Assembly (NCBI GenBank): GCA_032716605.1
Contig: CM064523.1
Location: 43,361,834-43,425,833 of the forward strand
Source of the DNA: Paralithodes platypus
Lineage: Eukaryota > Arthropoda > Malacostraca > Decapoda > Lithodidae
DNA length: 64,000 bases
Reading direction: 5' to 3'
The notes beneath the pieces are model-generated. The model ran no database searches and was not told the DNA's origin. It saw only the letters and a list, made by a program, of their open reading frames with translations. Position 1 is the first letter of the stretch, and each line of letters opens with the position of its first letter. Both the position numbers and the translations under genes were made by a program. Of the stretch, positions 55,728 through 64,000 are shown piece after piece.

Positions 55728-57893
55728 CTACCCAGGATCATATACCCTTGAAAGACAATCTGCAACCACGTTGTCACAACCGGCAATATGGCGTATGTCC
55801 AGGTTATATACCAATAACCTTAGTGACCACCTGGTCAGCCACATATTCCGATTGTGAAACTGGTCCAAGAACTTGAGAGGGTGATGATCTGTGTAAACTA
55901 CAACGACCGGACCATAGACCTCGAAATGCCTCAGTGCAAGCGCAACTGCCAGCAGCTCCCTCTCGACAACAGAGCAGCTTCCCTGGGCTGAATTGAACTT
56001 CTCCGAGCAGAAACTAACAGGATGATCCAGCCCATCATCGTCCTTTTTCCTAAGGACGGCACCAGCTCCCACCCCACTAGCATCCGTTGCTAGTTGGAAA
56101 GGTAGGCTAAAGTCAGGGGCCCTGAGGATCGGGTGAGTGCACAACAGGTGTTTTACTACTCTAAACGCCTTCTCACACTCAGGCCCCCATTTGACTTTCT
56201 TATCCTTCCAGTTATCCTCCACCTGAGCTTGACTGTCCTGTTCTCCTTCTCCACCTTGACTGCTAAACGTCACCACAGGCACAGTGAGAGGCTCAGGAGG
56301 GTGCCTCACATACTCCTTCATGAGATTAACGTGACATAACTGATTGCGCATACGTCTGTCTGGAGTGGCCACCAAGCAATCCAGGTCCGACAGCCTCTCA
56401 CCCACCCTATAAGGACCAGTGTACTTCGCGGATAAGGGATTACCTACAAGGGGCAGTAGAATCAACACCTCCTGACCCACGTGAAACTCCCTGAGTTTGA
56501 CCTGGAGGTCGTACCTGTCCTTCATGAGGGCCTGAGAGCTAGTCGAATTACGGCCAGCCAACTCCAGACTGCGCAACATCCGTTCTCGACTGTCGAGGAC
56601 ATACTCGAGCATAGAACAAGGTTTTTCTGCGCCCTCCCATATTTCTTCAACCATATGGAGAGGCCCTCTGACACGGTGTCCAAAGACGAGCTCATTAGGG
56701 CTGAATCCCAAACTTTCCCCAGGTACCTCCCGTGCAGCAAACAAAACATATGGCAGGCCAAGATCCCAACCTTTCCCACTCTCAAAGCAACAATAACGAA
56801 GCACAGATTTCAAGGCTGAGTGCCATCGCTCTAACACACCCTGTCTCTCTGGATGATACGCAGATGACACAACCGTAACAATCCCATGCTGCGGCACTGC
56901 TTGAACAAAGAGGCCAGAAGTGAAGTTGGATCCTTGGTCTGACTGAATTACCTGCGGGTAACCATACCGGGAAAAATACACTAGCAAGTTTCGGACCACC
57001 GTCTTCGCTGACCCATTTCTCATAGGGTACGCGTCAGGGTACCTTGTTGCTACCTCCATGATGGTCAGGGGATACTTGGAAAAATCTCCCGACTGTGCAT
57101 CACTGTCCTCCTTCAACTCGACAGCACCGGTACCACATTCAAGAACCTCCGGGTCTTCTAAGTGCAATTTACGAATGTCCGAAGGAGCAAGCTTATCTAA
57201 GTGTTTGCGAAACAACTCATGCCCCCCTCCTACACTGAATTTAGCCTCCCGTTGCTCTCTCTCTGTGTATCGTTGCTGTCTCTTCGTCTTTTTAAGCCCA
57301 TCCTCTGCCTTCTTACTAACAGTTAATGGGTCTTCTCCAGACTCGAAAATCGGTCCTAATAATGAGTCCCCGAGAATGTCCGCTGATACTAAACTCTCAA
57401 CCGCATCAACTTCCAACCCCTTCTCAGTACCTTTTCTCCGCTTGTCTAAAGACTGTTGACCAGAATGTGACTCCCTGGATGCAAGAGATCTGGTGACAAC
57501 ACACGCCATAGGTTACACCAGACACTTCTCAACCCACTCCTGCTCCTCCCTACTCACGTCGGCCGGCTTCTCGGCAACGACTAAGGGTGGAGCCTCAGAA
57601 GTAGGCCCCGCAAAGTCGTTGCCAAGAAGGAGGTCGACACCCCCAACAGGTAACTTCTCCACAATTCCTACATCCAGGTCACGAGTCACACCATCAACTT
57701 CCATCTTCATTCTTACAAGCGGGTATAACCTTGTTGCATTAACCCCCTGAACCACAACCACCCGCGCCGTATTTACAGGTTTACCAGTGAAATTCCTCAA
57801 CAATGTTTGCGATGCCCCAGTGTCACGCAAAATTCTAACCTCATGTCTTCTACTCCACACAACCGAGTCCCCTGTGGTCACTAAAGGCATCAC
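55728..57893 (-). pseudogene. pol: Pol of element B: protease, integrase, RNase H (RT deleted)
   Basis: From 57893 on minus: a retropepsin (RDTGASQTLL, ending LLLGNDF), one in-frame TAA at 57513-57515, then an unbroken frame of 593 codons. That frame has a charged linker, an integrase core and RNase H. The integrase has MEVATRYPDAYPM (Glu where the first catalytic Asp is expected), IQSDQGSNF (Asp) and YHPERQGVLERWHS (Glu), then the GPY/F motif YTGPYRV and CHVNLMKEYVRHPPE. RNase H has LATDASGVGAGAVL, VERELLAV, YTDHHPLKFL and DNVVADCLSR, all four catalytic acids. The integrase HHCC zinc domain and the whole RT are missing; the RT should sit between VEDNW and KDKKVKWGPE (about 56205). Confidence 0.85.
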
Positions 57894-57938
57894 GGACAGG
57901 GAATAAGCCTTCCGGATCCTTCTGCACTGGCAGTGTAT

Positions 57939-59449
57939 TTACCTCGGAAGATTGCCTCTAACAAACTCCGATGTCCTCTTGAACACTCCAATGCCGTGAG
58001 CAAAAGACACGGATGCCGGAGGAGGTCGACTAGGGTACTCATTTGCTTTATGACCCTCCTTGTGGCACCTAAAACACATAAATTTTGGTTTCGGCTTATA
58101 CTGTGATGTAAAAGGCCCCTGACTTTTCTTATACGGCGCGGTGTAAGGTTTGGATTCAGTTTTAGTTTCATGGCTCTTTTGTTTAAATGTGTCATTGCTA
58201 CGGGGAGGGGGAGGATAACGGTCCCTAGCACTTGCATCGTACTTTTGTGAGGACCCGCAACCCCGAATCAACGACAGTCGTCGATCAGCCATTTCTGCTG
58301 CTTCGACTAGAGTTCTTGGGTTTTTCTCCTTTAAGTTCAAAGTTAGATCACCGTCCGTGCTCTTAAAGAACTGCTCCAACATCATTAACTGCTTAAGTCC
58401 ATCAAATGTTGTTACCTTCTCAGATCGGAGCCAGTTCCCCATAGCATCGGACAAGTCCCGGGCGTGTTCCCAAAAGGTGATATCTCTTCCCTTGGTTACA
58501 CCCCGGAACTTCAAACGGTACGTTTCTGGTTGCAGGTCGTAAGCCCTCAGGACAGCCTCCTTGAGAACCTCATACACAATACATGACTCCAAAGGTAACG
58601 CATCGTAGGCTTTAAGACCCTTGCCTATTAATCTAGAGGATACAAGTGCTGCCCATTTATTCTCTGGCCACTGGTGTTCCTGGCACTTCTTCTCAAAGCG
58701 TGCGAAAAATTCTGTTACACCACTCTCATCAAACACCGGAACCAGTTTCAATAAGTGCGAGAGAGATTGATCAGGAGCACGGTTACCAGCCCCAAGTCGC
58801 TGTCCCGTTGTCTCTACTCGCGACTTCTCTACGTCCCTGTCAGCACAGTACCTAGTCGACTCAGCTTGGATTTTAGCTAGCTCTATTTGCTGCTCACCTG
58901 CCCTTTGTTGCTGTTGAATCTGAAGCTCAGATACCCTTCGTTGCTCCTCAGATACCCTGATAGCCTTTCTCTCTTTGATCTTAGCTAATTCGAGCCGAAA
59001 CAATAATTCTGGAGAAAACCTTGAGGAGGTGAAGGTGCTACAATGTTTGAAATTACCGGTGGTCCCCCCCCGGGGCAACCCACCCTGCCAGTCACCACCC
59101 AACTGTGGAAACGTACTCGGGGTCGGCAAACTACTGGGATGGCTGGGAGTTGAGTGTAGGGGAAGCATGGCCGAAGGGCTCTGAACACTCAACCCATCTT
59201 GCCCAGTACACACGTTATCAAGTTATCCCTGGTCATGCTGCTAGTACCCGCATGACCAATAGCTGTGGCCAGGCATTGAAGACCGTACCGATCCATACCC
59301 TCCAACCGCTCGGCAGTAACAGGCCATTGCAAAAATATCCTAGCATCCTCCTCACAGTTCACCTGATTAACCATTTCATCATACTGCTGTTCCTCAGTTT
59401 CGACATTACGTACTGTGTCTCCATGCTCCTCTGATCCGGTATACGACAT
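57939..59449 (-). pseudogene. gag: Gag of element B (one frameshift, damaged zinc knuckle)
   Basis: Starts at ATG 59449 (MSYTGSEEHGDT), homologous to element A Gag: EEDARIFLQ, DRYGLQCLA, then a frameshift near 59195 into the frame ending at 57939. The main frame has a coiled-coil stretch, RFEKKCQEHQWPENKW, the SCAN-like YDLQPETYRLKFR and LMMLEQFF, LKEKNPRTLVEAAEMAD and a CCHC knuckle whose last Cys is Tyr (CFRCHKEGHKANEY). The equivalent knuckle in element A is intact. The Arg/Gly-rich end differs from A. Confidence 0.82.
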
Positions 59450-59647
59450 GATGCTCACAAACATTTCCCACCTCAATATTCAGAAAGGAAGCACCCCAAA
59501 CTCTTATACCTCAATATACACACAAAAATTCTCGGAAATACTCAAGGGCTATACTATGTTACAAAAAATAAATAAATCTTGCTGATCCCCGCCAAATATT
59601 CCCCAAAACAACAAATGTTCCCTGCTAATAAATGTAGGTTCACCAAA

Positions 59648-59665
59648 TCCTAGGTAAGGTCGCCA
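59648..59665 (-). promoter_or_regulatory. Primer binding site of element B
   Basis: On the minus strand TGGCGACCTTA begins two bases after the 5' LTR, as in element A. Confidence 0.65.
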
Positions 59666-59667
59666 TT

Positions 59668-60597
59668 TGTTACGACTGAGGTTTAAATATATCAGGGCTC
59701 TTATTCATTGGACTAGTAATGGCATAAATGCTACAACGGAAAGCGCTATATCCAACCTCTGATGTATATTCCCAGTGAACAAAGAACACAAATACTCTCC
59801 AGAGTTCTATATCCAATAATAGGTTATTAAACTCTCAATAAATGTGCGTCTACTCTAGGCTTAATGTTATGTGAAAACAGCCTATTACTACCTATAACCG
59901 AAGGTGCTTGGTTATGGTATGCAAAGTAAGGTGGTAAGAGAAGTTACAGCTTACGTTACTTTAATCAATAAATGTCAGGCACTCCTGCATGAAAGAAAGT
60001 GCACTAAAGTCCTTCAACACCAACAAGGAATCTTCTTTAAATGTTAGATGCTATCAAGATGCTCGAATCGGAAATGGAACCCAAAAAGGCAGGCAGCGGA
60101 ACAATGCTCGTGCAGGCTATGCACACAAAAAGGCAGGAGATATAATGCAGTCGGAGCCAAGAATATCCTAAACGCCACAACAATAATAATAATTGCCACG
60201 ACAATGCAGTATTCCTATCAACAAAAAGAGCCTAAGTCGTTTGTGTCTCAATACATCAAACTAGGCTGCGAAATGCTTGTGTAATCATAAACGGGTATGC
60301 ATAAATAGAGTAATTGGGTTACTATACTTAATGTCTACTATAACTGATAAAGTCTAGCTAGAGTCAATGATACGAGATACTGGTGTGCATGGCATGCCGC
60401 ATAGCCTAGTGCAAATCTCAAGTCTGTGCGTCAAATATTACGTTATAATGAAGGGTAGCTCTCTTGAGAAACCTTAATACCGAAGTATTAAGCGTTCTCC
60501 TGGCGTACCTCAAAGACAAACAACCGAGCCTAGAACAGTGCAGAATGGTATAGGCAATCGAGTATAGCAAAACACTACGCGCCTCCTCTCACTCTGT

Positions 60598-60633
<36 letters not shown>

Positions 60634-60858
60634 CTATCATTACTACTTAATGATAACACATATACTTTGCAATTAAATATATAAAGCCTTGACATGGGCG
60701 AAAACAAAGAGCCTTTCTGGACTGCCCATGACACAAGCTTTCATATGAAATAAAGCACACAATAATACATCAACTGTAGCCACATCCACTGCCCTGGCGA
60801 TCCTAGCGAGTCACTGTAGGACAAGCCATGCGGTTCTAACGGAGTGGTTAACGTCACA
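59668..60858 (-). repeat. 5' LTR of element B
   Basis: 1,191 bp, shorter than its partner through a ~650-bp internal deletion at about 60557. It retains ~70 bp (60040-60110) missing from the other LTR. Ends TGTGAC/GTAACA on the minus strand; CAAG follows at 60859. Confidence 0.9.
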
Positions 60859-62050
60859 CAAGTATGTCATTAACTTTGGTAAGTAGAAGGTCGAGGAATG
60901 GCAATGTGTTATTTACCTCGTTTTCGCTAGTGAATTTTATATTTTTGTGTTGTTTATTTAGGTAATTTAGAAACAAAGGGGTATGACTTTTATCTTTAAA
61001 GACCAGCAGGGTGTCGGAGGATAGGTTTGAAAGTGGGAGGGCAGTTGTCTAGCCAGATTTGTTCCCAGTAACATAGGAAAACATTGGCTAAAGTACTGCC
61101 TAGTGGGGATTCCATCGCTACCCCATCAGTTTGTTTATAAATTTGGTTATTAAATATGAAATGGCAATCTTGTACGCAGGCTGATAGGACGTTTCTGAAG
61201 AAGGATTGACCCATAAAAGTCTCAGATTGGTTGAACAAAAGTTTGACACAAAGGTTCAAAGTTTCAGTTAAGGGGACGTTGGTGAATAAGGAGGTTATAT
61301 CAAAGCTACATAGGTATGACGAGGGAGGTAATTTGTAGTTTGAGAGGGAAGTGAACAATTCATACGAGTTCTTCAGGGTATAATCGTTCGTACTGAACGC
61401 TGATAAAAGTTGGGAGCAAAATTTAGCAAGCTTATAAGAGGCAGTATTATATGCGGCAAGAATGGGTCGAAGAGGGATAGTGGTCTTATGGATCTTAGGG
61501 AGGCCATAAAGAAAAGCCAAGGATGAACCTGTAGGCTTCATAGTATTAGCTAATTCCTCCGAGACTGTATTTAAATTTACCATAGATTTAAGTAATCTAT
61601 TTATTCGGTCTTCGATTTTAAGGCTTAGTTTGAATATATCAATTTGAATTAGCTTAGTAAATTTGGAAACGTCTCTCAGGATGTCGTACATTTTTGAAAA
61701 ATAGTAATCTTTGTTGAGTAACACAACTCCTTTACCTTTGTCGCACGACAGACCACTAGGTCTTCTTTCTTACCAAGTTGTTTGAGGATATTTATATCAT
61801 TTTTTGTAAATATGGGGGAGAAGACATTTTGAGATTTAAAGCCATAAAATTCCTTACAGGCAACATTGCGAAAAAATTGGACGACAGACTTAAATTCGAC
61901 ACTGGTAGCCAACCTACAAGTGTTAAACCTAGAGACCAGGCTTTCGAGGGCAGTAAAGTATTGACAACAAATTTGGTTTAAAAATGTAAAATCAAGTCCA
62001 AAGGACAGCAACAAAGATTATCTAGTGGACAGAGTTACATTGGAGTAGTT
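60859..62050 (-). pseudogene. Penelope-like reverse transcriptase, N-terminal and palm part
   Basis: From about 62014: FKSQNVFSPIFTKNDINILKQL, a frameshift near 61735 into DKGKGVVLLNKDYYFSKM, then the Penelope RT blocks FLYGLPKIHK (about 61495), LRPILAAYN, SFDITSLFTNVPL (about 61300, motif A) and DGVAMESPLGSTLANVFL (about 61110; Gly of the usual GSPLG changed to Glu). The catalytic YVDD region near 61015 is lost by a small deletion that also shifts frame. The sequence resumes as DTLLVFKDKSHTPLFLNYLN and runs to the CAAG duplication at 60859. Confidence 0.82.
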
Positions 62051-62620
62051 AAAGATAACCTATTTGGGATCACATGATTTGAGAGCAGAATTGGCACCTA
62101 AGTTAACAAAACAAAAATTATGCGGGCTTCCCGGTTATTATAGAGTGGAGATATAAATGTTCCACCAGATAGAGTTAACTAAAAGGGTTAAAGTGTGGAG
62201 ATATAAAAACTGTGAGACTGTGGCTCATGCATATCTCAGTGTCGGATGCGCAAAGTAAGCAAATCATATTTTATTCATAGAGTGCAGTGCTTCACTCCAG
62301 CCAGGGAAAAAATCTTAGAAAGTTAGTGTTTGGTTCTTTTTCATACATTGTTCAATGTGCTACTGTTACAGTATACTGTATATCTGTATTCTAATTACAT
62401 GATGGACTTTTCAAAATTATGCTTAATGTTATTAAACTAGGCTGTCTGCCATTGATACAATAACACAAAGTTTCACTTTAATGAACCAAATTTTAAGAAG
62501 TAATTGTTGTCTGGTAACATTATGGCATGGACTCATAACAAGTTATTTATCACAAAATATCACTCACCTCCACGTACTTAGTTCGACATTGGGTTGGATA
62601 TTCTCTTATCACATACTTAA
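62051..62620. other. Unassigned AT-rich sequence
   Basis: No gene or repeat recognised between the Penelope-like RT and the TTAA element. Confidence 0.35.
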
Positions 62621-63098
62621 CACTCAAGCCGCGGGGCCCGATATATGTCGAGTGAGAGAATCATGGCCACCCCTGCGGTGCCCGACATATGTCACAAGGG
62701 ATGTTGAGCACATTATAGGCTCTGAGAGAGAGTCCACACGTTGGGAGGACGATAGGCGGGCTCTGACCGCTCGGCATGGACCCAGTGCCGCAACTGACAT
62801 TACCTCCGTACCATTCCACACCCACGGCCTCGCGAGACCGGGAAAAAACTCGGGAAATTAACGTATTTTAGGGTTTTTCCCCCTGTGTTGCGCGATCGCT
62901 ACAGGATAACCCGTGGTCGTAAAAGGATGATTCAGGTGTCTTTGGAAAGCTCTATTATCACCCTTTCACGGATACATAATTGTATTACGGTCTGGCTCTT
63001 GTTCATGCATGAAAAAGAGCATGGAATGAAGCTCGTTTAGGGTAAATATGCTCGCCTGCTAGGTAGTAGACGTTACAAACATCCCCGTTGGACAGGGG
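62621..63098. mobile_element. TTAA-flanked MITE, family 1 copy 3
   Basis: A 478-bp copy with intact TTAA at 62617-62620 and 63099-63102. It begins CACTCAAGCCGCGGGGCCCG and ends GACAGGGG, and is closely similar to 37364-37847. Contains CGATATATGTCG near 62639 and a second ACATATGTC near 62683. Non-coding. Confidence 0.8.
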
Positions 63099-63469
63099 TT
63101 AAGATTATGGTTTATTCGCACTTCTCACAGAGTTGTGTTACGAGCCAGCAGGTGTAGTATGGATTGTCTTGAAGGCCTACCCAGTGGTCCATAGATCAAG
63201 CCCAGCTAAAAGCGTCAACAAGTTTTTCAACAGGTATTGGTACCTGTTACTGTCTCAATTGATCAAGGAGGCGGCGGATTGGGGTGGCCTATATCTCTTG
63301 ATACGGACGCAGCCATGGCGTGGCTGATCCAGGGCCTTGACCTCTAGGCTATCCACATGGGGCACTTCAGGTACAGTAGCCCAACTAAGTTTTTCAATAA
63401 AATTATTATGTTCCTTCCAACAACCAACTATACTCCTAAAATCGATTAATGAAATTTACAAACACATGT
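63099..63469. other. Unassigned
   Basis: No gene or repeat recognised. A short stretch near 63180-63340 is GC-richer but not clearly coding. Confidence 0.3.
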
Positions 63470-63541
63470 GGCAGTCCGTGGATTCGAACCCAGGATGCTC
63501 ACACCGAAAATCAACACCTTATGCATCGCACCACGAAGACA
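63470..63541 (-). other. tRNA-like sequence, probable SINE head
   Basis: The minus strand reads about 72 nt from GTCTTCGTGGTGCG to CTGCCA with a near-consensus B box (GGGTTCGAATCC) and an A-box-like TGGTGCGATGCATAAGG. The T-stem and acceptor stem pair poorly, so a functional tRNA is unlikely; a tRNA-derived SINE or tRNA pseudogene fits better. Confidence 0.45.
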
Positions 63542-63689
63542 GTTAAAGAATGGTGGACACTGCCTACGATTTATTATGCAAAAATGTGAAAATCCCAAAA
63601 ACTCTCTTGGCCACATCACACCTAGTCATCCATTTAGCAAGTCATGACTCATCAGGCTGCAAAGGTTGCTAAACGTGGTAGTATGGATG

Positions 63690-64000
63690 GGATGAGCGAG
63701 AGTGGGATGTCGGAACGTTTACCGGTGGAAAAAAAAGGTGGGAAGAAAGGCAACTGATAGACCGACATAGAAGTGTAGCTAAACGAAAAACCACGTCATA
63801 AATGGACCAAGAAATTAAACAGTATATGTATAACCATCCATTATCCAACGCCAAGGAAGCTACGCAACATTTGCAACTTCAAGTTTATACAGAAACTATA
63901 CACAAGAGATCGAAGGAGATGGGATATAAACATAGATCACCAGCTGTCAAGCTAAAGCTAAAGCTAACCGAGAGGCACAAACAGACGAGGCTTGATTTCG
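63690..64000 (+). pseudogene. Tc1/mariner-type transposase N-terminus (runs off the window)
   Basis: From 63802 an open frame encodes a second helix-turn-helix of Tc1 type: QEIKQYMYNHPLSNAKEA, TETIHKRSKEMGY and KLTERHKQTRLDF, the linker that precedes the DDE catalytic domain. Upstream (63700-63800) a damaged first helix-turn-helix and a GRPKVT-like hinge (DRHRSVAKRKTTS) can be followed with stops. The catalytic part lies beyond position 64000. Confidence 0.65.

Larger units (their letters stand above)
53498..60858 (-). mobile_element. Ty3/gypsy LTR retrotransposon, element B (Gmr1-like, defective)
   Basis: A 7,361-bp minus-strand element with LTRs at 59668-60858 (5') and 53498-55256 (3'). 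The 4-bp target duplication CAAG is at 53494-53497 and 60859-60862, inside a Penelope-like RT. Internal order on the minus strand: PBS, gag, protease, integrase, RNase H, PPT. The RT palm is deleted between integrase and RNase H. It is related to element A in coding sequence, PBS and PPT, but its LTRs look different, so the two are sister families. Confidence 0.92.
52240..62050 (-). mobile_element. Penelope-like element, split by LTR element B
   Basis: Minus-strand Penelope-like retroelement: RT on the right (62050-60859), then, after 7.36 kb of inserted LTR element, the RT end and GIY-YIG-type endonuclease (53497-52787), a 36-bp tandem array and a hammerhead-like 3' motif. The two halves rejoin in frame (LLLTKVNDIL-VISIFRKPTFSGLG) when element B and one CAAG are removed. 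The outer ends are approximate. Confidence 0.85.

Overview
This window is repeat-rich animal nuclear DNA. It is most likely from an arthropod, and the mix of CR1-like, Jockey-like, RTE-like and Penelope-like retroelements with long microsatellites suggests a malacostracan (decapod-type) crustacean; that taxon is an inference. I see no bacterial operon, RBS or CRISPR. Nearly all coding capacity belongs to transposable elements, mostly broken. The only convincing host coding sequence is one immunoglobulin-domain exon of the dpr/DIP type (18597-18838, minus strand).

Layout. 1-2352: Jockey-like non-LTR fragment (minus) split by a TTAA-flanked MITE. 2885-3075: two poly-C tracts. 3943-4042: a 100-N assembly gap. 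4043-6319 and 14288-14950: one array of a 27-bp minisatellite, cut in two by a complete Ty3/gypsy LTR element (element A, 6320-14287, target duplication GTGG). 14951-15475: a GGT/GTT-rich array. 15584-17440: Jockey-like fragment. 17740-18596: a minisatellite whose unit repeats the end of the adjacent Ig exon together with its GTAAGT splice donor. 19030-23315: Jockey-like fragments, one carrying a nested pair of TTAA elements. 23430-27525: an RTE-like copy interrupted by a TTAA MITE and by the most complete Jockey-like copy. 28013-31355: a nearly intact CR1-like element with an ORF1 esterase and an ORF2 overlapping as ATGA. 31400-33420: simple repeats and minisatellites, with a Penelope-type 3' end fragment. 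33490-36835: a long Jockey-like copy. 36836-42425: mostly unassigned DNA with an 80-bp minisatellite. 42426-50200: a second RTE-like copy interrupted by a 5,044-bp DNA transposon (44541-49584). 50846-52146: AT repeats and a Jockey fragment. 52240-62050: a Penelope-like element split by a second Ty3/gypsy element (element B, 53498-60858, target duplication CAAG). 62621-63098: a third copy of the first MITE family. 63470-64000: a tRNA-like SINE head and the start of a Tc1-like transposase.

Main points of interest. (1) The 5-kb DNA transposon has ~320-bp terminal inverted repeats, an exact 5-bp target duplication and one large broken gene with zinc-finger-like, PIN/FEN-like nuclease and C-terminal CXC-type cysteine-rich regions; I cannot place it confidently in a named superfamily. 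(2) Elements A and B are two related gypsy elements with integrase upstream of reverse transcriptase/RNase H (the Gmr1-like order) and a SCAN-like Gag region. Each has lost a different part of pol. (3) About eleven decoy splice donors sit in tandem directly downstream of the Ig exon. (4) Two Penelope-type 3' regions carry a hammerhead-like fold whose stems differ in sequence but keep pairing.

Nested insertions can be read as a relative history because removing several of them, with one copy of the target duplication, restores the host element's reading frame.
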